Of a stretch of DNA of 6,274 bases, positions 1-5,513 are shown in pieces (the first letter of the stretch is position 1; the number at the start of each line of letters is the position of its first letter). This DNA is from an uncultured Clostridia bacterium (GTDB taxonomy: Bacteria; Bacillota; Clostridia; UBA1381; UMGS1253), in NCBI GenBank assembly GCA_937892135.1, contig CALAUK010000215.1:1-6274 (forward strand), given 5' to 3'. Below the pieces are notes generated by a model, which was not told the DNA's origin, did not search any database, and saw only the letters and a list, made by a program, of their open reading frames with translations. Both the position numbers and the translations under genes were made by a program.

Positions 1-626
1 ACCACTTTTCCTATTACCTGACCTTTGTTAACAAAATCCCCGACCTTTATATTTTCGGCTTTAACGTTTGAATAAATTGTTTTCATTGTGTTTTCGTGGT
101 CAATTACAATTTCGGCACCGTTTATTCCGCCGTCTGTTATTTTAATGATTTTTCCGTTGTCTGCAGAGTAGACTGTATCGCCCTCTTTTGCAGAAAAATC
201 TATTGCCTCGTGTGTTCTCCAGTCGCCTGTTATTTCAAAATATACCGGCGAATCGGAAAAAGATGAAATAACTTTTCCGCCCACCGGAGCCATAATATTT
301 CTTATTTCGTTTTCAGAAGAGAAAACGTCCTCTTCGGGAGGTTTTTCGGGGGGAGGGGTTTGTTCAGGAGGCAAATCATATTCTTCGGGAGGGGCGTCCT
401 CTCTGTGCGGCACGCTGTCAGGCTCGCTTTCTTTGTTTTCCATAGGCTCGGGCAAGCTGTATGGAACGAGCGAGTTTTTGTTTTCTGCAGGTGCATTTTC
501 CACGGGAGCATTATTTGCAAAAATTCCTATAACCGACAAGCTTACTACACAGCACGCAAGCACTATGTAGAAGCGCTTTTCTTTTATTTTCTTTTTGGAT
601 TTTTCGTTTAAAAAAGATTTAGCCAT
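1..626 (-). CDS. SpoIIQ-like LytM/M23 peptidase-fold membrane protein (partial, C-terminus outside window)
   Basis: Reading from the ATG at 626-624 gives 208 residues with no stop before the window edge. Residues 1-18 are short and Lys/Arg-rich, 19-37 form one membrane anchor (FYIVLACCVVSLSVIGIFA), and about 40-105 are a Pro/Glu-rich linker (79-100 is very dense in Pro and Glu). From about 112 an M23/LytM beta-domain begins: MAPVGGKV, then WRTHEAIDF with the family's HxxxD zinc motif (H139, D143), and a GDFVNKGQVIGKV lysostaphin-like strand at 196-208. Known: SpoIIQ is a forespore membrane protein with this architecture; it binds SpoIIIAH across the intermembrane space during engulfment. Here the position usually held by His in Y-x-H-L is Asn (Y185-S186-N187), so hydrolase activity is doubtful. 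The HxH motif, if present, is outside the window. A generic envelope M23 protein remains possible, but the WRTH..ID pattern, single N-terminal anchor and sporulation-type promoter favour SpoIIQ. The start has AAAGGA 8 nt upstream. Confidence 0.75.
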   Translation of the reverse strand, partial: MAKSFLNEKSKKKIKEKRFYIVLACCVVSLSVIGIFANNAPVENAPAENKNSLVPYSLPEPMENKESEPDSVPHREDAPPEEYDLPPEQTPPPEKPPEEDVFSSENEIRNIMAPVGGKVISSFSDSPVYFEITGDWRTHEAIDFSAKEGDTVYSADNGKIIKITDGGINGAEIVIDHENTMKTIYSNVKAENIKVGDFVNKGQVIGKV

Positions 627-634
627 AAAAATTA

Positions 635-640
635 TCCTTT
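635..640 (-). promoter_or_regulatory. Ribosome binding site of the SpoIIQ-like gene
   Basis: On the minus strand AAAGGA lies 8 nt before the ATG at 626. It supports this start, which also places the membrane anchor directly after a short basic N-terminus. Confidence 0.6.
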
Positions 641-662
641 CTGCATTTATTGTTTCGTGTGT

Positions 663-691
663 ATTATTTGCGAAAAAGAAAAAAATAATAC
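663..691 (-). promoter_or_regulatory. Sigma-F/sigma-G-like forespore promoter for the SpoIIQ-like gene
   Basis: On the minus strand a -35-like GTATT (691-687) is followed, after exactly 15 nt, by GCAAATAATA (671-662). Recalled Bacillus forespore consensus is about GYWTA, 15 nt, GGNNANAHTR. The -10 element departs only at the weakly conserved second G, and the -35 only at its last base. Transcription would start about 30 nt before the ATG, leaving room for the ribosome binding site. The same stretch has no good sigma-A promoter on the minus strand. The AT-rich background makes chance matches likely, so this rests mainly on the agreement between promoter type and gene type. Confidence 0.45.
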
Positions 692-709
692 ATAAATTTT
701 AAAAAAATA

Positions 710-738
710 CTGACAAATGGGTAAAAATGTGTTATACT
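710..738 (+). promoter_or_regulatory. Sigma-A promoter of the lepA-hemW-amidohydrolase cluster
   Basis: CTGACA (710-715, one mismatch to TTGACA) is separated by 17 nt from TATACT (733-738, one mismatch to TATAAT). TG at 730-731 makes an extended -10. Transcription would start near 745, giving a leader of about 33 nt that includes the lepA ribosome binding site. It is back to back with the putative minus-strand forespore promoter. Confidence 0.75.
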
Positions 739-765
739 TACTTAGATAATGGATAGATTTAAGTC

Positions 766-772
766 AAGGAGG
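766..772 (+). promoter_or_regulatory. Ribosome binding site of lepA
   Basis: AAGGAGG is a full-strength Shine-Dalgarno sequence 5 nt before the ATG at 778, and fixes the lepA start. Confidence 0.85.
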
Positions 773-777
773 AAGTT

Positions 778-2577
778 ATGCAGGAGAATATCAGAAATTT
801 TTCGATTATTGCGCATATAGACCACGGAAAATCAACCCTTGCCGACAGGCTTTTGGAAAACACGGGCGAAGTGGAACAAAGAGATATGGAAAGCCAGCTT
901 TTAGATAATATGGAGCTTGAAAAAGAGCGTGGCATAACCATTAAGGCAAGAGCTGTAAGGCTTAACTATAAGGCAAAAGACGGAAATACTTATGTTTTAA
1001 ATCTTATAGATACTCCCGGGCATGTTGACTTTAACTACGAGGTTTCAAGAAGCCTTGCCGCATGCGAGGGAGCGGTTTTAGTCGTTGACGCTTCCCAGGG
1101 TATTGAGGCGCAGACTCTGGCAAACACATATCTTGCATTAGAGCATGACTTAGAGATTATGCCCGTTATAAACAAGATTGATTTGCCTAGCGCAAGGCCT
1201 GATGTAATTAAAAACGAAATTGAAGATGTTATTGGCATTGAAGCTCAGGATGCGCCTTGCATTTCAGCTAAAAACAATATAAATATTGAAGATGTGTTAG
1301 AAGCGGTGGTTACAAAAATTCCGTCTCCCAAGGGAGATAAAAACGCACCTTTAAAGGCCCTTATTTTTGACTCTTATTACGATTCCTACAAGGGAGTAAT
1401 TATTTATGTAAGAGTTATGGAGGGAAGCTTAAAGGCGGGCGAAACCATTGAAATGATGGCAACGGGCGCAAAGTACGATGTTGTTGAGGTGGGATACTTA
1501 AAGCCATCTTCTATGGAGAGCGCAAAAGAGCTTTCAGCAGGCGAGGTTGGATATATTGCGGCAAGCATAAAGAGTATGAGAGATGCCAGGGTAGGCGATA
1601 CTGTTACTTTAGCGAAAAACCGCGCAAAAGAGCCTTTAGCAGGATACAGAGATGTTCAGCCGATGGTGTTTTCAGGAATATACCCAGCTGACGGTTCTAA
1701 GTATAACGATTTAAACGATGCTTTGTTAAAACTTCAGTTAAACGATGCATCTTTGGTGTTTGAGCCTGAAACCTCTATTGCATTGGGCTTTGGTTTCCGC
1801 TGCGGATTTTTGGGGCTATTGCACATGGAGATAATTCAGGAAAGACTAGAGCGTGAATTTAACTTAGACTTAGTTACAACTGCTCCGAGCGTTGTTTATA
1901 AGGTTATAAAAACAAACAAGGAAGTTTTAAATATCGATAACCCGACAAATCTTCCGCCTATGGCAGAGATAGCTTATATGGAAGAGCCTGTGGTTTCTTC
2001 AAACATTATGGTGCCAAAGGAGTACGTTGGCGCTATTATGGAGCTTTGCCAGGACAGGCGAGGCACTTATAAGGATATGAAATATATTGACGAGACAAGG
2101 GTTTCTCTTCATTATATTATGCCCTTAAACGAAATTATCTATGACTTTTTTGATGCATTAAAATCAAGAACAAGAGGCTATGCATCGTTTGACTATGAGC
2201 TTACGGGCTATGAAAAATCGGACCTTGTTAAGCTTGATATGATGCTAAACGGCGAAATCGTTGACGCGCTTTCGTTTATAGTTCACCGCGAAAAGAGCTA
2301 TCAGAGAGCAAGAAGAATTGCAGAAAAGCTTAAAGAGGCAATTCCGCGTCAGCTTTTTGAAGTGCCTATTCAGGCGGCAATCGGCGGAAAGATTATCGCA
2401 AGAGAAACTGTTAAGGCATTAAGAAAAGACGTTTTGGCAAAGTGTTACGGCGGCGATATAACAAGAAAGAAAAAGCTTTTGGAAAAACAGAAAGAAGGAA
2501 AAAAGCGTATGCGCCAGGTGGGCAGTGTGGAAGTGCCTCAGGAGGCGTTTATGTCGGTGCTTAAGCTTGATGAGTAG
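778..2577 (+). CDS. lepA: Elongation factor 4 (LepA), ribosome-associated GTPase
   Basis: The product is 599 residues, the usual full length of LepA. EF4 is a translational GTPase of the EF-G family. It binds ribosomes and has been linked to back-translocation, recovery of stalled ribosomes and initiation or 30S biogenesis. The GTPase domain (about 1-185) shows all G motifs: AHIDHGKST (12-20), RGITI (51-55, switch I), DTPGH (78-82, with the catalytic-type His82), NKID (132-135) and SAK (163-165). Beta-barrel domain II follows (about 188-275), then the EF-G-like III and V domains; LepA lacks the EF-G domain IV. The basic LepA-specific C-terminal domain (from about 485) includes YGGDITRKKKLLEKQKEGKKRM and ends VPQEAFMSVLKLDE, both family hallmarks. 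The gene is intact and heads the cluster with hemW, a common neighbour in Firmicutes. Its last 8 nt overlap the start of hemW. Confidence 0.98.
   Translation: MQENIRNFSIIAHIDHGKSTLADRLLENTGEVEQRDMESQLLDNMELEKERGITIKARAVRLNYKAKDGNTYVLNLIDTPGHVDFNYEVSRSLAACEGAVLVVDASQGIEAQTLANTYLALEHDLEIMPVINKIDLPSARPDVIKNEIEDVIGIEAQDAPCISAKNNINIEDVLEAVVTKIPSPKGDKNAPLKALIFDSYYDSYKGVIIYVRVMEGSLKAGETIEMMATGAKYDVVEVGYLKPSSMESAKELSAGEVGYIAASIKSMRDARVGDTVTLAKNRAKEPLAGYRDVQPMVFSGIYPADGSKYNDLNDALLKLQLNDASLVFEPETSIALGFGFRCGFLGLLHMEIIQERLEREFNLDLVTTAPSVVYKVIKTNKEVLNIDNPTNLPPMAEIAYMEEPVVSSNIMVPKEYVGAIMELCQDRRGTYKDMKYIDETRVSLHYIMPLNEIIYDFFDALKSRTRGYASFDYELTGYEKSDLVKLDMMLNGEIVDALSFIVHREKSYQRARRIAEKLKEAIPRQLFEVPIQAAIGGKIIARETVKALRKDVLAKCYGGDITRKKKLLEKQKEGKKRMRQVGSVEVPQEAFMSVLKLDE
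2540..2553 (+). promoter_or_regulatory. Internal Shine-Dalgarno plus ATG at the 3' end of lepA
   Basis: Inside lepA, AGGAGG (2540-2545) stands 5 nt before an in-frame ATG (2551). A ribosome loading here would read 8 codons (MSVLKLDE), stop at the lepA TAG (2575-2577), and sit over the hemW ATG (2570). hemW itself has no strong Shine-Dalgarno at normal distance, only a weak GGTG at 2556-2559. The site could therefore feed hemW by termination-reinitiation. The bases also encode the conserved PQEAFM of LepA, so the match may be a by-product of protein sequence. Confidence 0.35.
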
Positions 2578-3676
2578 TAAAAATATCGGGGTATACATTC
2601 ATATTCCCTTTTGCCAAAGAAAATGTAAGTATTGCGATTTTCTTTCGTTTGAGGCAAATGAAAACCTTAAAAATGAATATGTCAGTGCCTTAATTTCGCA
2701 GATTAAAAACACAAGAAGCGACAAAGAGGTTGACAGTATATTTATCGGCGGAGGAACGCCGTCGTCTCTTTCGGGCGAGGATATAAAAAGAATATCCGAG
2801 GCAGTTTTTGAAAGCTACAAAGTCTCAAAAGACACCGAGTTTACGATTGAGATTAATCCCGTAACAGCGGACAAAGATAAGCTAAAGGCTTTTTTGGGCG
2901 CAGGGGTAAACAGAATCAGCATGGGCGTTCAAAGCTTTTTGGATTCTGAACTTAAGCTACTTGGAAGGCTTCATACAGCGCGCGAGGCGGAGGAGAGCTT
3001 TTATCTTCTTTCTGAGGCGGGATTTTTAAATATAAACCTTGATTTAATGTTTGCTCTTCCAAACCAGACCTTAAATGACCTCTATAAAAATCTTAAAAAG
3101 GCAACTGAGCTTAACCCTAGTCACCTTAGTGTGTACGGCCTTATAGTTGAAGAGGGTACTAAGATTTTCGATATGGTAAAAAGAGGCGAGATTAAAGAGG
3201 CAGACGAGGATTTGTATGTTTCAATGTATGATTTCACAGCTGAATTTTTAAAAGAAAAAGGCTATGAGAAATATGAAATTTCAAATTATGCTAAAGAGGG
3301 ATACAGGTCAAGGCATAATTTAAAATACTGGTCGGGAGAAGAGTATTTAGGCTTTGGACTTGGAGCCGTTGGATTTTCTGATAATGCGCGCTACGAAAAC
3401 GCGACAGACATTAAAGAATATTTAAAAGGAAAGCTTCCCGAAAAACACGAGCTTAAAAAAGATGACCTTATATCAGAGTATATTATAACTTCTCTTCGGA
3501 AAACTGACGGTTTTTCATTAGATGATTTTTATTTAAGGTTTAATCAAAATTTTAATGAGCTTTTTGACGTTTCACCCTACATCGAGGGCGGTTTTATGGA
3601 AGAAAAAAACGGAAGACTGTTTTTCACAAAACAGGGAGAAAAGGTTTCAAACGAGATACTTTTAAGATTTGTTTAG
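2570..3676 (+). CDS. hemW: Radical SAM heme chaperone HemW (HemN-like)
   Basis: I chose the ATG at 2570 (368 residues, close to the usual 375-380). The upstream in-frame GTG at 2525 would add 15 residues made from the conserved lepA tail and leave the family start MSSKNIGVYIHIPF internal. The radical-SAM cluster motif is CxxxCxxC (C15, C19, C22) followed by DF, so it lacks the fourth Cys of the true HemN motif CxxxCxxCxC. This marks HemW rather than coproporphyrinogen dehydrogenase. GGGTP (60-64) is the SAM-binding glycine motif. HNLKYW (249-254) fits the HNxxYW motif reported for heme-binding HemW proteins. A HemN C-terminal domain occupies about 290-360. Known role of the family: holding heme and passing it to respiratory enzymes. 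Older annotation often calls it oxygen-independent coproporphyrinogen III oxidase. It overlaps lepA by 8 nt, so expression is probably coupled to lepA translation. Confidence 0.93.
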   Translation: MSSKNIGVYIHIPFCQRKCKYCDFLSFEANENLKNEYVSALISQIKNTRSDKEVDSIFIGGGTPSSLSGEDIKRISEAVFESYKVSKDTEFTIEINPVTADKDKLKAFLGAGVNRISMGVQSFLDSELKLLGRLHTAREAEESFYLLSEAGFLNINLDLMFALPNQTLNDLYKNLKKATELNPSHLSVYGLIVEEGTKIFDMVKRGEIKEADEDLYVSMYDFTAEFLKEKGYEKYEISNYAKEGYRSRHNLKYWSGEEYLGFGLGAVGFSDNARYENATDIKEYLKGKLPEKHELKKDDLISEYIITSLRKTDGFSLDDFYLRFNQNFNELFDVSPYIEGGFMEEKNGRLFFTKQGEKVSNEILLRFV

Positions 3677-3680
3677 GAGG
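3675..3680 (+). promoter_or_regulatory. Ribosome binding site of the amidohydrolase, overlapping the hemW stop
   Basis: AGGAGG begins within the hemW TAG (3674-3676) and lies 6 nt before the ATG at 3687. It decides the start against the upstream in-frame TTG at 3669, which has no such site. Confidence 0.8.
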
Positions 3681-3686
3681 ATACAG

Positions 3687-4484
3687 ATGCACCGTAAGGT
3701 TGTGGATTTTCATGTGCATGCTTTTGCTGATAAGATTGCAAAAAAAGCGGCGGAAAATTTAAGAGATTACTATAAGATGCCGCTTGTCGGAGACGGAACT
3801 TTTGATGTAATATACGAAAGAGCCACTCGGGCAGATATAGATAAAATGGTAATTCATGCGGTGGCAACTAAATATTCGCAGGTTGAGGTTATAAACACCT
3901 ACGTTTCTGAAACCGTGAAAAAAGACCCCGAAAGGCTTATTGGCTTTGGCGCTATGCACCGTGACTTTGAAAATTACAAGCAAGAGATAAAAAGAATAAA
4001 AAGCTTAGGTCTTCGTGGCATTAAGATGCATAACGATTTTCAGGGCTTTAACATAGACGACGACAAGATGATGTTTGTCTATGAAGAAATAGTTAAAAAC
4101 GATTTACCGATTTTGTTTCACATGGGGGACAGAAATGTTGATTCGTCAAGCCCTAAGAGGCTATCTCGTGTATTAGAAAGATTTCCCGAAATGAAAGCTG
4201 TTGCAGCTCATATGGGCGGCGTCTTTATGTGGGACGAGTCGGAGGAATATTTAGTAGGGCGTGATGTGTATTTTGACACCTCGAGCTCGCTTTTCTTAAT
4301 AGGAAACGAAAGGTTTTTGAGGATGATTAAAAATCACGGAGCGGACAAGATACTGTTTGGAACAGACTATCCTTTATCCGACTACGAAAAGGAATTTTCG
4401 TATTTTGAAAAGCTTTCCTTAACCGAAGAGGAAAAGGACAGGATTTTTTATAAAAATGCATACGAGTTTCTTAAAATAGAATAA
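3687..4484 (+). CDS. Metal-dependent amidohydrolase of the COG2159 / Amidohydro_2 type, substrate unknown
   Basis: The protein has 265 residues and a TIM-barrel metal-hydrolase pattern. VDFHVHAF (H9, H11) at the end of the first strand is the HxH metal motif. RGIKMHNDFQG follows (H115), then PILFHMGD (H145), VAAHMGG (H175) and FGTDYP (D227, the final metal-ligand Asp). This is the layout of the Amidohydro_2 family, which includes gamma-resorcylate and aminocarboxymuconate-semialdehyde decarboxylases as well as true hydrolases, so the reaction cannot be read from motifs. There is no signal peptide or membrane segment, so it should be cytosolic. It begins 10 nt after hemW with its ribosome binding site overlapping the hemW stop, and is surely cotranscribed with lepA-hemW. 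I see no functional link to those genes. No convincing terminator follows it before the next promoter. Confidence 0.88.
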   Translation: MHRKVVDFHVHAFADKIAKKAAENLRDYYKMPLVGDGTFDVIYERATRADIDKMVIHAVATKYSQVEVINTYVSETVKKDPERLIGFGAMHRDFENYKQEIKRIKSLGLRGIKMHNDFQGFNIDDDKMMFVYEEIVKNDLPILFHMGDRNVDSSSPKRLSRVLERFPEMKAVAAHMGGVFMWDESEEYLVGRDVYFDTSSSLFLIGNERFLRMIKNHGADKILFGTDYPLSDYEKEFSYFEKLSLTEEEKDRIFYKNAYEFLKIE

Positions 4485-4488
4485 ATCG

Positions 4489-4526
4489 CGCATAAAAATG
4501 CACAAAAATGCAAAATGTGTGCATAA
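4489..4526 (+). repeat. Tandem AT-rich repeats with ArgR/AhrC-box-like cores and an inverted repeat
   Basis: Two adjacent 10-bp units, CATAAAAATG (4491-4500) and CACAAAAATG (4501-4510), are followed by a shortened copy CAAAATG (4511-4517). Each unit makes a near-palindrome around AAAA: CGCAT-AAAA-ATGCA (4489-4502) and TGCAC-AAAA-ATGCA (4499-4512). The recalled Bacillus AhrC box contains GAATAAAAATKCA, and the first unit matches ATAAAAATGCA exactly. A perfect 7-bp inverted repeat, ATGCACA (4498-4504) and TGTGCAT (4518-4524), spans the array. It ends 4 bp before the -35 of an amino-acid transporter gene, a sensible place for an arginine-type regulator. Identity of the regulator is inference; the outer flanks do not match the AhrC consensus well. 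Confidence 0.4.
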
Positions 4527-4530
4527 ATAG

Positions 4531-4559
4531 TTGACACAGATGCTTTTGTGTGATAAACT
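4531..4559 (+). promoter_or_regulatory. Sigma-A promoter of the amino-acid binding protein gene
   Basis: A perfect TTGACA (4531-4536) is followed after 17 nt by TAAACT (4554-4559), which matches TATAAT at four of six positions. TG at 4551-4552 provides an extended -10. The predicted start near 4566 gives a leader of about 49 nt. Confidence 0.75.
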
Positions 4560-4569
4560 GTTTTTTACC

Positions 4570-4585
4570 GGGGGAGCGTTCCCTC
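4570..4585 (+). other. Short 5' leader hairpin of the binding-protein mRNA
   Basis: GGGGGA (4570-4575) pairs with TCCCTC (4580-4585) across a GCGT tetraloop: six pairs, one of them G-U. It would lie within a few nucleotides of the predicted mRNA 5' end, far enough from the ribosome binding site (4602-4606) not to hide it. A 5'-terminal hairpin of this kind often stabilises Firmicute transcripts; that role is inferred. Confidence 0.4.
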
Positions 4586-4601
4586 ATTAAAAAATTAAAA
4601 C

Positions 4602-4606
4602 GGAGG
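4602..4606 (+). promoter_or_regulatory. Ribosome binding site of the binding-protein gene
   Basis: GGAGG lies 8 nt before the ATG at 4615, an optimal arrangement for high expression. Confidence 0.8.
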
Positions 4607-4614
4607 CAATTAAA

Positions 4615-5376
4615 ATGAAAAAGTTTGTAAAAATCACTGCTCTTGTATTGGCAGTAATGATGGCACTTTTCTGTTTTGCAGGTTGTGGCGAGACAGAGGT
4701 TAAGGTTGACGAAGGCGCAGTTATCAAAATGGGTACAAACGCTGCTTTCCCTCCCTATGAGTACAAAGAGGGCGACAAGTTTGTTGGTATCGACGTTGAA
4801 ATAGCTGAGGCTATTGCAAAAGAGCTTGGTATGACACTTGAGATCGTTGATATGGAATTTGATTCTATTATCACATCTGTAAACGGCGGCGAGGTTGACT
4901 TCGGTATGGCAGGTATGACTGTTACTGAGGAAAGACTAAAGGAAGTTGACTTTTCAACAAGCTACGCAACAGGCGTTCAGGTTGTTATCGTAAACGAGGA
5001 TTCTTCTATCGCTTCTCTTGACGACCTTGTTGGCAAGAAAATCGGTACTCAGCTTGGAACAACAGGCGATATGTATTCTAAAGACGATTACGGCGAAGAG
5101 AACGTAACAAGCTACGGCAAGGGCGCAGACGCTGTTATCGCTTTAAAGGGCGGAGATGTTGATGCAGTTATTATCGACAACGAGCCTGCTAAGGCATTTG
5201 TTGCTGAAAACGAAGGCTTAAAGATTCTTGAAACAGAGTATGCTGTTGAAGACTACGCTATCTGCGTAAAGAAAGGAAACACCGAGCTTCTTGAGAAGAT
5301 TGACGCAGCTTTAATCAAGCTTGCAGAGGACGGCACTCTTGATAAGATTGTTGAAAAGTACATTTCAGCGAAATAA
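4615..5376 (+). CDS. Amino-acid ABC transporter substrate-binding lipoprotein (SBP_bac_3 family)
   Basis: The 253-residue product has a lipoprotein signal peptide (MKKFVK, a hydrophobic run, then lipobox FAGC with lipidated C24). The mature protein should be tethered outside the membrane to capture a polar amino acid for an ABC importer. The family 3 fold is clear: GTNAAFPPYEY (40-50), FVGIDVEIAEAIAKELG (56-72), GGEVDFGMAGMTVTEERLKEVDFS (91-114) and GKKIGTQLGTTGD (140-152). By family knowledge R107 should hold the ligand carboxylate and D188 (in IIDNEPA) the alpha-amino group. The ligand side-chain specificity (cystine, glutamine, arginine and so on) cannot be read. Codon choice leans more to C-ending codons (AAC, GAC, ATC) than in the lepA cluster, as expected for a highly expressed binding protein. 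It has its own promoter, is followed by a hairpin terminator, and precedes a permease-like gene. Confidence 0.95.
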   Translation: MKKFVKITALVLAVMMALFCFAGCGETEVKVDEGAVIKMGTNAAFPPYEYKEGDKFVGIDVEIAEAIAKELGMTLEIVDMEFDSIITSVNGGEVDFGMAGMTVTEERLKEVDFSTSYATGVQVVIVNEDSSIASLDDLVGKKIGTQLGTTGDMYSKDDYGEENVTSYGKGADAVIALKGGDVDAVIIDNEPAKAFVAENEGLKILETEYAVEDYAICVKKGNTELLEKIDAALIKLAEDGTLDKIVEKYISAK

Positions 5377-5388
5377 GATTATGATTTT

Positions 5389-5427
5389 TACTGCGGAGGC
5401 ATACGATATTGCTTCCGCAGTATTATT
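5389..5427 (+). terminator. Strong hairpin after the binding-protein gene, probably a partial terminator
   Basis: The arms 5389-5401 (TACTGCGGAGGCA) and 5410-5422 pair over 13 bp with one G-U, closing an 8-nt loop. A moderately T-rich tract (TTATT at 5423-5427, then CATATT) follows. The stem starts 12 nt after the binding-protein stop. As the next gene belongs to the same kind of transporter, this may be a leaky terminator that also protects the upstream mRNA end. That would yield more binding protein than permease. Confidence 0.7.
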
Positions 5428-5440
5428 CATATTGAATCGC

Positions 5441-5475
5441 TATTTTAGCTGCAAACAAGATTTGCAGTTAAGATA
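5441..5475 (+). repeat. Long inverted repeat ahead of the permease-like gene
   Basis: Arms 5441-5455 (TATTTTAGCTGCAAA) and 5461-5475 (TTTGCAGTTAAGATA) pair over 15 bp with two G-U pairs and a 5-nt loop, CAAGA. The core CTGCAAA/TTTGCAG is perfect. No real T-tract follows (ACTATTTAATAAATA), so it is a poor intrinsic terminator. It may be an RNA processing or stability hairpin, or a DNA operator. A weak promoter-like pair, TTGCAG (5462-5467) and TAAATA (5485-5490) with 17-nt spacing, overlaps its right arm. Confidence 0.6.
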
Positions 5476-5499
5476 ACTATTTAATAAATATTACCTAAA

Positions 5500-5506
5500 A
5501 GGCGGG
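5500..5506 (+). promoter_or_regulatory. Ribosome binding site of the permease-like gene
   Basis: AGGCGGG, one base away from AGGAGGG, ends 7 nt before the ATG at 5514. It is weaker than the site of the binding-protein gene. An in-frame TAA directly before the ATG (5511-5513) rules out a longer start. Confidence 0.6.
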
Positions 5507-5513
5507 AAGATAA

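Noticed and set aside
360..611. Plus-strand open frame of 83 codons.
   Set aside because: It lies opposite the Pro/Glu-rich linker and anchor of the SpoIIQ-like gene, has no good ribosome binding site, and its product looks like an antisense shadow.
690..716. TTGTCA on the minus strand as a sigma-A -35 for the SpoIIQ-like gene.
   Set aside because: No acceptable -10 lies at 16-18 nt: the nearest candidates are TATGTA or ATGTAT at 16-17 nt, both poor, and TATTAT at 20 nt. The sigma-F/G-type pair fits better.
2525..2569. Extended GTG start for hemW.
   Set aside because: It adds 15 unrelated residues derived from out-of-frame lepA codons. The family start fits the ATG at 2570.
3669..3686. TTG start for the amidohydrolase.
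   Set aside because: The AGGAGG at 3675-3680 is correctly placed for the ATG at 3687 and would lie inside the coding region if TTG were used.
4498..4524. The ATGCACA/TGTGCAT inverted repeat as a terminator for the lepA cluster.
   Set aside because: The stem is only 7 bp with a 13-nt loop and has no T-tract after it. A regulatory site is more likely.
4518..4526. TGTGCATAA, the reverse complement of TTATGCACA, a DnaA-box match.
   Set aside because: One 9-mer match in an AT-rich window is unremarkable. There is no box cluster, dnaA/dnaN or AT-rich unwinding region nearby, and the bases form part of the ATGCACA/TGTGCAT inverted repeat.
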